In this document: positions 10,157 through 19,975 of the stretch, piece after piece
Layout: each line of letters opens with the position of its first letter
Position numbering within the stretch: position 1 is the first letter of the stretch
DNA from: Nemertoderma westbladi
Lineage: Eukaryota > Xenacoelomorpha > Nemertodermatida > Nemertodermatidae
Assembly: GCA_032718475.1 (NCBI GenBank)
Contig: JAUCBJ010000761.1
Coordinates: 1-40,472, forward strand
Direction: 5' to 3'
DNA: 40,472 bases
The notes under the pieces: model-generated
Told to the model about the DNA's origin: nothing
What the model saw: only the letters and a program-made list of their open reading frames with translations
Database searches by the model: none
Made by a program: the position numbers and the translations under genes

Positions 10157-10618
10157 GCATAAAAGTGCTGAGGAAAATAAAACTAAAATGCTGAGAACAC
10201 CAAATCTCTGGATGGCACATTCACAAGAATGCTACGCCGGGTTCATTCTGTCAAGTACAATGCACACATCTCCAACCAGACACTATATAACATTGGAGGT
10301 GTCTCAATGGTTCCCCCAAGCTTGACACTAGAACAAAATCGCCTCCGCTTTGTAGGACATTGCTTTCGCCGTGAGGACCAGCCAGTGCATAATCTTGTAC
10401 TTTGGCAGCCTCATGGAGTGAATAAGCATGGTGGACAGCCCATGACTTTCTTGAGACGCATCTTAAAGGACACTGGCCTTGAAGATGCGGATGATCTAGC
10501 AAATGTCATGGGTGATAGGGAGTTGTGGCGGTGTAATTTTGTCGATAAGCCGGCACAGCATTGTTAAAAATGCAGCTGCAATGCAGCATGCCGATCCTAG
10601 TAGTAGTAGCATAAAAGT
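10157..10618 (+). mobile_element. 5'-truncated LINE, 3' end with (TAG)n tail and target-site duplication
   Basis: The body (about 10190-10609) encodes the C-terminal end of a non-LTR reverse transcriptase, with motifs such as RLRFVGHCFRREDQPVHNLV and GGQPMTFLRRILKDTGLEDA. It ends in a TAG trinucleotide tail at 10598-10609. GCATAAAAGT stands at 10157-10166 and again at 10609-10618, flanking the insert as a 10-bp target-site duplication. The first bases of the insert contain an imperfect GCTGAG duplication around a short A-rich filler. Related copies lie near 15045, 18105 and 19205. Confidence 0.85.
10229..10567 (+). pseudogene. LINE reverse-transcriptase C-terminal fragment
   Basis: A 112-residue open stretch beginning MLRRVHSVKYNAHISNQ and ending in FVDKPAQHC. 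It is the post-RT C-terminal region only; there are no catalytic motifs, so it cannot act as an enzyme. Confidence 0.8.
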
Positions 10619-11040
10619 ATCAGACAACTTTTGAAATTTTTTATTAATAAAATTTAATACAATTTATAACAAACCTAAAAAAAATTAGCATAAATTTGCA
10701 GCGCCACCTAGCGGTGCAGAATTATTTTCACAAAATTTCGCCTGATAGTTATGTTGCCCATCTTTGATCTATCATATAAAAAAACTTTATGTGATTATAT
10801 TCAAAACTGTAAAAGTCTTAGGGTTTTCAGGGCAACCAAGTTATTTTTATTGTTAACTAGTATTAACTAATATTAAATAGCGAAAATAGTTTCTGACCTG
10901 TCCTGTAGAATAGCATCATAGCAAATATTTCAACTGAACCTCACTGCCGAACTTCAACTGCATGTTTCAAACGTTGTACTTTCCTTTGAGTGATTAGTTG
11001 GCCTAAATATGATATCCCACGCTACTGTATTGCGAAATAT
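10619..11040. other. Intergenic DNA containing a fragment of a DUF4470-like gene
   Basis: No complete gene. Bases 10922-10970 match 24183-24231, inside the large gene at 21232-25047, at 47 of 49 positions. Confidence 0.6.
10922..10970 (-). pseudogene. 49-bp fragment matching the TPR/beta-helix/DUF4470-like gene
   Basis: The stretch from CAAATATTTCAACTGAACCT to GTTTCAA matches 24183-24231 with only two mismatches, and diverges on both sides. In the gene this stretch encodes part of the beta-helix (KQAVEVRQGGSVEIF). The sense strand is minus in both places. It may be a remnant of a paralogous gene or a captured fragment. Confidence 0.7.
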
Positions 11041-11047
11041 TCATCCG

Positions 11048-11135
11048 GTCTGGTAGCTCAGTACACACACCCGGCTGATGATAACCGGAAGTTTGAAACC
11101 TAGGTACCGGGTACGAGCCCCAATAGGGCCGGTTG
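11048..11135 (+). repeat. tRNA-derived SINE-like head
   Basis: GGTAGCTCAGTACACACAC resembles an RNA polymerase III A box, and GGGTACGAGCCCC about 45 bp later resembles a B box. The segment between does not fold into a convincing anticodon arm, so I read it as a tRNA-derived SINE or pseudo-tRNA rather than a working tRNA gene. Confidence 0.4.
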
Positions 11136-11853
11136 ATATTTTTCGCTATGGAGAGCATTATCATATTGTCTTATTTATTACATTATATATTTTCAGTTAT
11201 TAGACCTAATACATACAGTATTTCAATGTTAGTGAGTACGGACAGTGCAGCAGTGACAACCAGACGTAGTCTTATTTAAAAACAATAGGACTATCCTGCT
11301 AGAGCTACAGTACTTCTATCAGTCTTACAGGCTTAAGGTCAAATGCAGAAAGGGTCTACAGTAGGCCTACCTACTGTATAACTGACCACATGCATTGAAG
11401 CTCATAATCCGCTTACCCTAGGCCTACCTATTTTTACCTGTTACCATAGTACTGACCTATTACCAATTATTGACCTAGCCTACAGGCGTAGGCAGATACT
11501 GATGAGCTCAACAAGCTGTCAGGAACTTTAGCTTTGAATATTTTTATCTGTCAGTACACTCACTCGGACAGTTTCCCCAAGCGACACCCCTTCTGGCAAT
11601 TGGGCTGAACTGAACCGACACACCTTTTGGCTATGGGAGAGTGTTAGCTAATGAGGTGAGCTTATTGAAGGAACATCCAATTAGAACCCCAGAAAATACT
11701 TCCCTGAAACGACACCCCAATTGGAAATATGCTACCAGTACCACCCTGCGTACCACCCAGTTACCTGACTTATGCATTTGAACTTCCCACCAAATCAGTC
11801 CAAACCAATCAAATCACGAATTATCTTGTGCGCTATTACTAACTATTAAGTGC
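11136..11853. other. Intergenic DNA, no gene seen
   Basis: Only short frames. Two TAGGCCTA palindromes at 11362 and 11419. Confidence 0.5.
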
Positions 11854-11910
11854 GCTCTTAATAATTATTAAGAGCACTCTTAATAATTATCTAGAGCGCT
11901 CTAGATAATT
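11854..11910. repeat. Two adjacent perfect palindromes (22 bp and 26 bp)
   Basis: 11854-11875 is a perfect palindrome centred on AATAATTATT with GCTCTTA arms. 11885-11910 is a second perfect palindrome, centred on AGAGCGCTCT with AATTATCT arms. They share GAGC/GCTC and AATTAT elements and are followed by a T run. They could extrude as cruciforms. Confidence 0.9.
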
Positions 11911-12891
11911 TTTTTTTCTTTCTTTTTCCTTCTTTTTTTTTACCCTTTAGGGGCTCCGTAGGTAGGCTAGGACTACACCCTGCATGGCGAATATCAGAAA
12001 CATTGATTGTTGGTAAAGATACAGTAGCTTTTTCCTAAACCGTGCGAAAATACTGCAAATATATCGCGCGAATTGCACTAATATCATCTCGACACCCAAT
12101 TTTCTGTATGACTCGTCGTCATGGCTATAGGCCTATATCTAATGCTTGTCCATACAGCGTCCAAATTTCGTTTGGTTCCTTTATTCCCTTTAATTATTTT
12201 GTTAATTAAACCTAAACAATGTGCCAATGATGTGGATGGTAGAATGGATGGTAGATTCTCCCATTCAATAATCTATATCGCGATATGCAGTCTGTGAGAA
12301 ACTTTCTGTGTCAGAACAACGATAATGATTTGGCCCTATCACTCGCACCTTAGGCCTTAGCAAATGACACGAGTGTTATGACCCACATTTTTTATCGTCC
12401 CCCCCCCCCCCCCCCCCCCCCCACACTTTCGGGAACGTCGCTGCGCCCCTATATAGTAGGACTCTACTCACAATCCCGCCGGTGAAAGTACCCTGCATTA
12501 CAATCTCTATGATCCAACTGACCACTGGCTAACCATTATTGGACTAGGTTTTAATTATTACTACTTTGATAAGTGTAGTATATTCGCCATTCGGTCTCTT
12601 CTTAACAATGTTTAGGATGTCGTAATAATATTAAGTAAATAATTAAATCGTCTGCCATCTGACTTGAAACTAGGCTGAAACCGGGGTTGACGAGTTGTTT
12701 GAGAGGGATTTTTAAATTAACATCTGAACATAGCCTAATTTCATTATACATACCTGCCTACGCCATGTGCATACCTCAGTACCTGCATACAGACAGACTT
12801 ACATTGCTGTTTCTATGGACTGACGTCTGGCAGCGACGTGGCATTTTATTTTAGCGTTTCACTGCCCTACTGTCCATAAAGTAACTACAAC
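11911..12891. other. Intergenic DNA upstream of TATDN3, with poly-C tract
   Basis: No gene. A T-rich run stands at about 11909-11941 and an uninterrupted run of about 23 C at 12399-12421. A TAGGCCTA palindrome lies at 12128. No promoter element could be assigned. Confidence 0.5.
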
Positions 12892-13758
12892 ATGTCCTCG
12901 CCACCACTCATAATAGACTGCCATTGCCACTTGGCGGCCGTTGAGTTTAACGAAGACATCGATGTGATCGTAGCCTCGGCCAGGGCTGCCGGGGTCGGGG
13001 CGATCGTAGTCGTTCCAGAGAGCTCGAGGGAGTTCCAACGAGTTTTAGATACGGGAAAACGATTCGGGGACATTGCTGCACCGTGCTTCGGTGTGCATCC
13101 AGTGCAGGAGGATCCCGACACTGCAGAGGGAGGAGGGATACCGGAGGAATCAGCAAGGACTCAGATAATGCCGGTGCAGCGATCCGTCCGTACAACCGAC
13201 ATACAATCGGTAGCGGAATACATCGACTCTAACTTAGAGCAACTCGTAGGTATTGGCGAGATCGGACTGGACTTTACGCCGAGAGTTTGTTCAAGAGAAG
13301 ATCGGGACGAACAGATGTCGGTATTTAAAACGCAGATAGAGTTGGCTAAGCGGTTCGACCTACCTGTGAACGTGCACTCTCGGTCTGCTAGTAAGCAGGT
13401 GATTGGGATGCTAAGGGACCTCGGTGTATCCAAGGCGCTGCTCCATGCGTTCGACGGAAGACCTGCGACCGCGCTAGAGGGTGTCTCTCTTGGCTACTAC
13501 TTCTCTGTCCCACCGTCTATAGTCCGCAGCGAACAGAAACAGAAGCTGGTTGCTCGGATACCATTGGAGAACCTTTGCTTAGAGACAGACAGTCCAGCTT
13601 TGGGTCCGGTCAAGGGCTGCAGGAACGAACCCAGTAATCTCAGAATCAGTTGCGAACAAATCGCCCGTATCAAAGGAGTTTCTTACGAAACAGTTGCCAA
13701 GGTTACAACGAAAAACGCATTGAAGTTGTTTCCTAAACTGTGTAAATTCATTTTATGA
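12892..13758 (+). CDS. TATDN3: TATDN3-like TatD-family metal-dependent hydrolase
   Basis: A single-exon frame of 288 residues, full length for the TATDN3 subfamily. Metal ligands of the TatD TIM-barrel are all present: HxH in DCHCHL (His11, His13), Glu123 in GIGEIGLDF, His162 in VNVHSRSA, His185 in LLHAFDGRP and Asp233 in CLETDSPALGP. The HPVQ, FDGRP and NEPSNL surroundings are typical of TATDN3 rather than TATDN1/2. Family members are metal-dependent phosphoesterases or DNases; a nucleic-acid substrate is likely, but the physiological role of TATDN3 is not settled. The start is the ATG in ACAACATGTCC; the family motif begins 8 residues later, so little could be missing. The gene is CpG-rich and has no introns here. 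A possible AATAAA occurs near 14105. Confidence 0.93.
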   Translation: MSSPPLIIDCHCHLAAVEFNEDIDVIVASARAAGVGAIVVVPESSREFQRVLDTGKRFGDIAAPCFGVHPVQEDPDTAEGGGIPEESARTQIMPVQRSVRTTDIQSVAEYIDSNLEQLVGIGEIGLDFTPRVCSREDRDEQMSVFKTQIELAKRFDLPVNVHSRSASKQVIGMLRDLGVSKALLHAFDGRPATALEGVSLGYYFSVPPSIVRSEQKQKLVARIPLENLCLETDSPALGPVKGCRNEPSNLRISCEQIARIKGVSYETVAKVTTKNALKLFPKLCKFIL

Positions 13759-14240
13759 CAGTATGGTGAGTTAGGCCTATATTCCCTGCTATTCGATAGG
13801 CCTGTGCTGCTGTATGAGGTTCTTTTTTGTAATGAAAGATGTTTGCGTTGGTCCTCTTATTTTTTTAGAAGACCGCAAATGTCAGGGAACTATACATCCC
13901 TTCCCTTGGGAACTGACGAAGATGATTTCGGAGATTTCTGGAGATGATTTACTAGCATACTTACTTGCTTTTATAGTAATTAATCCCAAAGCTAGAATTA
14001 TGAGCAAATTAATAATTATTTATTATATATATATACGTGGGAAAAAAGTAGAACTTTTTCACTATTCCCGGTGGGGCGTTTTATTTACCGAGCTTTAGCA
14101 AGGTTAATAAAGGGTCGAAATAATATTGAAAAAAATTTCCTATAAAATGTACACGGTATTACTATGTGTAAGACATATCTATTAAAGATAGGATATGCAA
14201 CTTAAGATTGCCTCATCAATAGAAGTGGATTAGATGGGAT
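13759..14240. other. Intergenic DNA downstream of TATDN3
   Basis: A 94-codon stop-bounded frame at 13814-14098 has no recognisable similarity and I leave it out as a gene. AATAAA near 14105 may be the TATDN3 polyadenylation signal. Confidence 0.4.
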
Positions 14241-14247
14241 AGTAAGT

Positions 14248-14320
14248 GTTGTGGCTGAACTGGTTAGCGCTACTGAAACGTACGTACAATATAGCGCTGG
14301 TTCAACCCCCGGTGACGTGC
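14248..14320 (+). repeat. tRNA-derived SINE-like head
   Basis: TGGCTGAACTGG is a good match to a polymerase III A box and GGTTCAACCCC to a B box, about 35 bp apart. The middle contains AGCGCT on both sides of a loop instead of a normal anticodon stem. A tRNA-like SINE or tRNA pseudogene is more likely than a working tRNA. Confidence 0.4.
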
Positions 14321-15044
14321 TTCTTCATTTTTTCCATTTCTGAACAAAACCATAATAATATATCGTGAAATGCAGTTGCATTAAAGAGCTCAACTCAAAT
14401 TCATTTAATTTATGTACTGTAAGATACGTTCGTGGGCCATCACGCAGCACGAGGCTCAGTTATCAGATACAGATTAAAATTGAGCAATTCTATCCCAAAA
14501 TTCGTATTTAAGAATTCTAAATAAATAAATAAGAACTTTAACCAAACCGCCAATAAGAATAAATAAAAGAAGAGAGAAAAGTTCCCCCACTCCTCGCTTC
14601 AACCGCCCTCTTAATCTGCACGACTGCACCACACCAACCCAAAGGCGCACAGAGGATTGATGAAAGGCAGTTCCTCAGTTATTTACAGGAAATTTTTGTT
14701 TTAAGTTTTAGGCATAGAGGCGACCCAATTTGTAAAAATTATTAAAACTTACCTTATGCCGATAGTATTGATACTGAAATATTAATTTATCATGTCAACC
14801 AACACGAACTTAATTACAAATGAAACAAACGAAATTAATTAGCTAATTATTGTAAAGAATCACGATTAAATACTGAGCCATTTATTTTGCGAGATAAAGC
14901 CAGCTGGTTTATTAGTCACCTTAGGCCCGCCTCACACTAGAGATGCAAGATGCATCGTATTTTATTTTATACCCATTGATACTTTTATGTTATTTATTTA
15001 TTGCGTTTAAAATTATCTCATTATATATATCATTTCACTAGAGC
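14321..15044. other. Intergenic AT-rich DNA
   Basis: No gene or clear repeat seen. Confidence 0.4.
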
Positions 15045-15692
15045 TGGATGGTATGGTATGCTTGAGCATGTGGACGACTTCTGTTACCTGGGATCATGGA
15101 TCCGGAAGTCAGGTGAGGACCTTCGAATACGTAAGGTAAAGGCATGGGCAGCCTTGAATAGGCTTTCCAGGATATGGAAGTCACCGAGAATTAATCGGAA
15201 ACTTAAGGTCCGATTATTTAGAGCAGCAGTAGTTCCAGTACTCCTCTATGGGAGTCCATGCTGGGCTCTAACTGCTGAGGACACGAAATCTCTGGATGGC
15301 ACATTCACAAGAATGCTACGCCGGGTTCATTGTGTCAAGTTCAATGCACACATCTCCAACCAGACACTATATAACATTGGAGGTGTATCATTGGTTCCCC
15401 CAAGCTTGACACTAGAACAAAGTCGCCTCCGCATTGCAGGACATTGCTTTCGCCGTGAGGACCAGCCAGTGCATAATCTTGTACTTTGGCAGCCTCATGG
15501 AGTGAATAAGCATGGTGGACAGCCCATGACTTTCTTGAGACGCATCTTAAAGGACACTGGCCTTGAAGATGCGGATGATCTAGCAAATGTCATGTGTGAT
15601 AGGGCGCAATTTTGTCGACAAGCCGGCTCAGCATTCTTAAAAATGCAGCTGCAATGCAGCATGCCGATCATAGTAGTAGTAGTAGTAGTAGT
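15045..15692 (+). mobile_element. 5'-truncated LINE with (TAG)n tail
   Basis: A longer copy of the family seen at 10157. It begins near GGATGGTATGCTTGAGCATG and encodes the thumb/C-terminal part of the reverse transcriptase: VDDFCYLGSWIRKSGEDL, RAAVVPVLLYGSPCWAL, then RLRIAGHCFRREDQPVHNLV. It ends at a (TAG)n tail, about 15669-15692. The frame is open for 232 codons but lacks the RT catalytic core. A small deletion near 15600 removes the GDRELWRRN-like stretch of sister copies. Confidence 0.85.
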
Positions 15693-16930
15693 CCAATAAA
15701 TTACAAGAGACCTGTGGCTGGCGTTATGGCAAAGTTATATAATCAACTGCGAAATGATCCCGACACCACAGACATTTGCTAATTATACTCGCATGTCAGT
15801 TGGTACATTTGTTGCACTTTAGACGCTAATTGATGGAAACATCCGAAAGAAAAGCGATTTGAGTGAACAGCTAGTCACACTGCGGTGCAGTATAATATAA
15901 TATTGGGTGGCAACACACGCTAATATTACTCTAATGTACGGCCTCCCTTCTAGTGTGCGGCGGGCCTAACACTTGTGCCTATGTCATGTCTTATTGACGT
16001 AATTACCCGTTGCCAAGTAGTGCTGAGCTTGTTGGACTGGTTCCCAGCGCCAGCAGCTAGAGGCTAGGCAATATCAAGCATGCCAATGAATGAGGGAGCT
16101 GGAAGTGGCATTTTGATAACTTACGTAATCACGTTTAGATCAATTAAAAACACATTTATTAAAGCAAATCACTTGAACTAGGCCTAATTAATGTAATAAA
16201 CAAATCAACAAAATCTAAATAAACTATAAAATAATTAATTTCCGTTAAAAGAAAGGCTTGAAAATGCTCTTTTTTACCCAACCAACATTAATTATTTAAT
16301 CATTAATTAATTAACTGAATTTATCTTGCCTTCTCGAAGGCCACACGTAAATTCAACTTGGAAAATGAAACTTGAAACTTTTGTCAGATTACATAGTATA
16401 TACCAAGTTTGGATAGATTTTATCGAGATTTGGCGGAGTTATTAACCTTTAAAATTGAACACGACAGAACAACAGACACACCGATTGAGTTAGTGGTACC
16501 CGTATGTTAAGCTCGCTTACTTTCGTGGCTCGCCCTACACCCAGTTTTTCAAGAAATTTTCTTTGAAAACGATAAAAAATGCTTAATGGCTTACTCGTGG
16601 AAACTTTTTGAGCAACTTTGTCGGTAACCAGCAACTTTTTTGTGCAACTGAACTTGTTCGCAGCTTAAACCAAGGACTTCTAGATCATAGTATTTAGATA
16701 TTTTCGTTAATTCTATACAAATTTCAGTAATAATTTAAGGGTTAAGCGTTTGGAGATCCTCCAGTTTTTTGAGGATTGAAAGAGTTTTGTTTGTATACAG
16801 TATTTGAAATTATACATACTTGTGTACCTGTACTGTACAGTTGTATTATACTGTAGTTAGTTCATTGGATGATTTTCGAGGAAAAAATTTAAATTTCCCG
16901 CCAATTTGATTCAAATGTTTATGATTCTCT
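15693..16930. other. Intergenic DNA, no gene seen
   Basis: AT-rich with only short frames. A TAGGCCTA palindrome at 16179. Confidence 0.4.
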
Positions 16931-16939
16931 GTCTAAATG

Positions 16940-17202
16940 CCCTCCGTCATTTAGCAAAATTGTTTGAAATTTTCAGTCAATGGTATAGACAGACATATGG
17001 ACCAATAAAACTTACAGACAAAATTTTGAACGAAGTGTAATTCTAACAAAAAATTAAATTACGTTTTAAATTTTTTCTAATTTATCGGCTCAAAACACAA
17101 CTTACAGTAGGGTACACTAAAAATTTCGAAATTCTCACTATAAATTTTATTGGTCAACCAAACTGCAAAATTTCAAACAATTTGGTTAAAAAATGACGGA
17201 GT
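16940..17202. repeat. Imperfect foldback (inverted repeat) element
   Basis: CTCCGTCATTT...ATTGTTTGAAATTTT near 16942-16976 is repeated in reverse complement at about 17165-17201. Further in, GGACCAATAAAACTTA (about 16999) pairs with TAAATTTTATTGGTC (about 17141-17155). The arms are imperfect, roughly 70 bp each, around a 100-bp spacer. No transposase is present, so it may be a decayed MITE. Confidence 0.65.
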
Positions 17203-17758
17203 AATAGAATGTTGAGTGGCGCAAAAACGAGAAATAATAATTCCCGAATACAATGCATTTAAAGTTTAAACCGTCCCGCGCAAAATATCTGTCTATGTAC
17301 TCTCTATCTGACTGACAATATATTGTAATAAACAAAATAGTAATTTATGTCTGTCAAGGACTGGAAGCACACAATTTTCGCTAAGAGGGTTTTCGTTGTC
17401 TGTGATATCATTACTGATGTCAGTTTTTATGTTTGGCAAAATCTATTCTTGCCGTCCGTCGGTCGGAATCTCCGTTTGTTTTTTTGGTTTTTACGTCAAA
17501 ACTAATGAAACACGCGACATTCTGTAGCTAAAAGTTGTCGCGATTTCAGTTTTGAGGTTTGGTGTAATCTTTCTCTCTGTATGCCTGCCAATACCAATAT
17601 CAGTTTCGATATTTTGCCATCCTCACCGATATTTCGTCTCCATCTTTCAAGAAACACATTTTTTCGGTATCTTATTGTTAATTTTCATTGAAATAAAAAC
17701 ATGCCATAGTAATACCGTCATACAGTGTGTCCATAAGTAAACATGATGAGAAGCAATA
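17203..17758. other. Intergenic DNA, no gene seen
   Basis: Short frames only; nothing recognised. Confidence 0.4.
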
Positions 17759-17856
17759 ACTTACATATTCGGATTCGTTATTAAATTCTGTACTAAAATC
17801 GAACAAAAAAAAACGATTTTTGAATTTCTTGCCCTATAAAAGGTGACCGATAAAAG
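17759..17856 (+). repeat. Dispersed repeat, copy 2 (partner at 9068-9162)
   Basis: Same sequence and orientation as 9068-9162, with an expanded A run in the middle. Confidence 0.85.
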
Positions 17857-18104
17857 GTTCCGATATTATCTACACTGTATGTAGGCCTATCTGTATATCT
17901 TTATTACAATAGCTATCCTCATGAGGGTGTAATTAGGATCCCGCTCGACAGCGGGAAACTTACTGTAAAAATCTCAGGTCATATAACACTGATTGACTCG
18001 ACTCGACTCACTCACTGATCATAATCCAGGTTCAGAGACTTCCTGCCTGACGTTTTTGATGAAATTTTGAAGTCATTGCTTTGGTGGTTTAGAATCACAC
18101 ATAG

Positions 18105-18707
18105 ACACACTTGCGCCATTCTTGTTCATAATTGTGGTTGACTATGTTCTACGCATGTCCTTAGATCATTATAATGATGATGGGGTGATGGTAACTCCAC
18201 CTACTGGCTCCTGAAGTAGAGGAAATACTACCAAGTACCTAACTGATCTAGACTTTGCTGATGACTTAGGAGTACTCTCAGAATACTAGAGGGAGCCCAA
18301 CGGCTCCTCAGCTCATTGGAACAGGCTGCTTCTAGTGTTGGTCTTTTTATTAACTCCAAAAAGACCAACATTTTGACAGTTAACTTTGAAAGTCCTCAGC
18401 AAGTCTCTGATGAGCATAAGCTCAAAGGATGGTATGCTTGAGCATGTGGACGACTTATGTTACCTGGGATCATGGATCCGGAAGTCAGGTGAGGACCTTC
18501 GAATACGCAAGGGAAAGACAAGGGCAGCCTTGAATAGGCATTCCAGGATTTGGAAGTCACAGATAATTAATCGGAAATTTACGGTCAGATTATTTAGAGC
18601 AGCAGTAGTTCCAGTACTCCTCTATGGGAGTCCTGGCTCTAACTGCTGAGGACACCAAATCTCTGGATGGCACATTCACAAGAATGCTACGCCGGGTTCA
18701 TAGTGTC
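18105..18707 (+). pseudogene. LINE reverse-transcriptase fragment with frameshifts
   Basis: Encodes part of the RT core in shifting frames: TLAPFLFIIVVDYVLRMSLD, then TDLDFADDLGVLSE with an intact FADD catalytic box, then MLEHVDDLCYLGSWIRKSGE and RAAVVPVLLYGSP. A stop and frameshifts interrupt it after the FADD box and before the GMLEHVDD segment. It belongs to the same family as the copies at 10157 and 15045. It stops abruptly at about 18707, where a different dispersed repeat begins. Confidence 0.8.
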
Positions 18708-18985
18708 AACTCCCCCTGAATATCTCTTCCCAGTGAATCCTATGTGAATTTCTATAAGGTTAGGCCTACTCACTGCTAAGTTAGGTGGTAGCGTTGAGCC
18801 AGCTGATTGAATTACAGTATAAGCACATGGTCGTTCAAAATGTTAGATTCATAATGACATTTAGGGGCGGGATTATTAATCAATCAGACTGTAAACAAAG
18901 CTGTTCAATGGAGAGGGAACCAACTACACTACGTATGTCTATAATGGGCGGTCTTCTTATCGCTAGCTTGCTGGCTTTTCTAGTT
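18708..18985 (+). repeat. Dispersed repeat, copy 2 (partner at 6424-6640)
   Basis: Shares ordered blocks with 6424-6640 and ends in the same GCTGGCTTTTCTAGTTAA. It is joined directly to the truncated LINE before it. A similar GCTTGCTGGCTTTC end occurs near 20750. Confidence 0.7.
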
Positions 18986-19204
18986 AATTAATTAATTAAT
19001 AGGGCTGCCTTTGATGTATTCTAATGGGTCAGACCCGCCCAATAATACTCCTAAAGCCAACTCCCTATGTATTCGTTTGCCACAACTATCAATGAATGTC
19101 TAAATACATATAATCTCGCGACAAAATAATGTCTAACAACGAAATATTTCAAATACCACACATAGAATCGATCTGAAATTTTTTAACGCGATTATGAACC
19201 TACT

Positions 19205-19560
19205 ACTACGTACTAGGATCGGCATGCTGTATTGCAGCTGCATTTTTAAGAATGCTGTGCCGGCATGTCGACAAAATTGCGCCGCCACAACTCCCTATCA
19301 CCCATGACATTTGCTAGATCATCCACATCTTCTAGGCCAGTGTCCTTTAAGATGCGTCTCAAGAAAGACATGGGCTGTCCACCATGCTTATTCACTCTAT
19401 GAGGCTGCCAAAGCACAAGATTATGCACTGGCTGGTCCTCACGGCGAATGCAATGTCCTGCAAAGCGGAGGCGACTTTGTTCTAGTGTCAAGCTTGGGGG
19501 AACCAATGAGACACCTCCAATGTTACATAGTGTCTGGTTGGAGATGTGTGTATTGTACTT
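19205..19560 (-). mobile_element. 5'-truncated LINE 3' end, inverted copy
   Basis: Read on the minus strand this is the same LINE 3' region as at 10157: MVPPSLTLEQSRLRFAGHCI, GGQPMSFLRRILKDTGLEDV and GDRELWRRNFVDMPAQHS, then a short TAG-rich tail at 19200-19210. The 5' break lies near 19560 in the ACACATCTCCAACCAGACAC stretch. Confidence 0.85.
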
Positions 19561-19810
19561 CTAGGGTTTTTTTTTCTAAATATGTTAGTGAAATTTATAA
19601 ATGAAACTAGCGATTTCTAAATTTTTTAAACTTGTTTAGAAATAATTCTAAAACTAAAAATTGAAAACAACAAATTCAAAAATATAAACTTTACTACAGC
19701 GTTTGAAATAAAATACCTATAAAATAAAATTTAACATTAACCAAATTTAATTATTATTCAAAATGCTTTCTCATTGCCATTAGGGTCATTCACCAAAAAT
19801 TGAACATTTG

Positions 19811-19975
19811 AATCTCTAAATCTGATTCATCTCCATCAGCTTCATTTGTACCATCTCCTATATTAATCTCTAAATCTGATTCATCTCCATCAGCTTCATT
19901 TGTACCAACTCCTATATTAATCTCTAAATCTGATTCATCTCCATCAGCTTCATTTGTACCAACTCCTATATTATC
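19811..19975 (-). repeat. Three-copy 54-bp tandem repeat, in frame
   Basis: AATCTCTAAATCTGATTCAT starts at 19811, 19865 and 19919, a strict 54-bp period. On the minus strand it stays open and gives three copies of an acidic 18-residue unit (IGVGTNEADGDESDLEIN). The containing frame (20068-19790) is only 92 codons and its other residues match nothing I recognise. It could be a leftover exon of a transposon or host protein. Confidence 0.85.
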
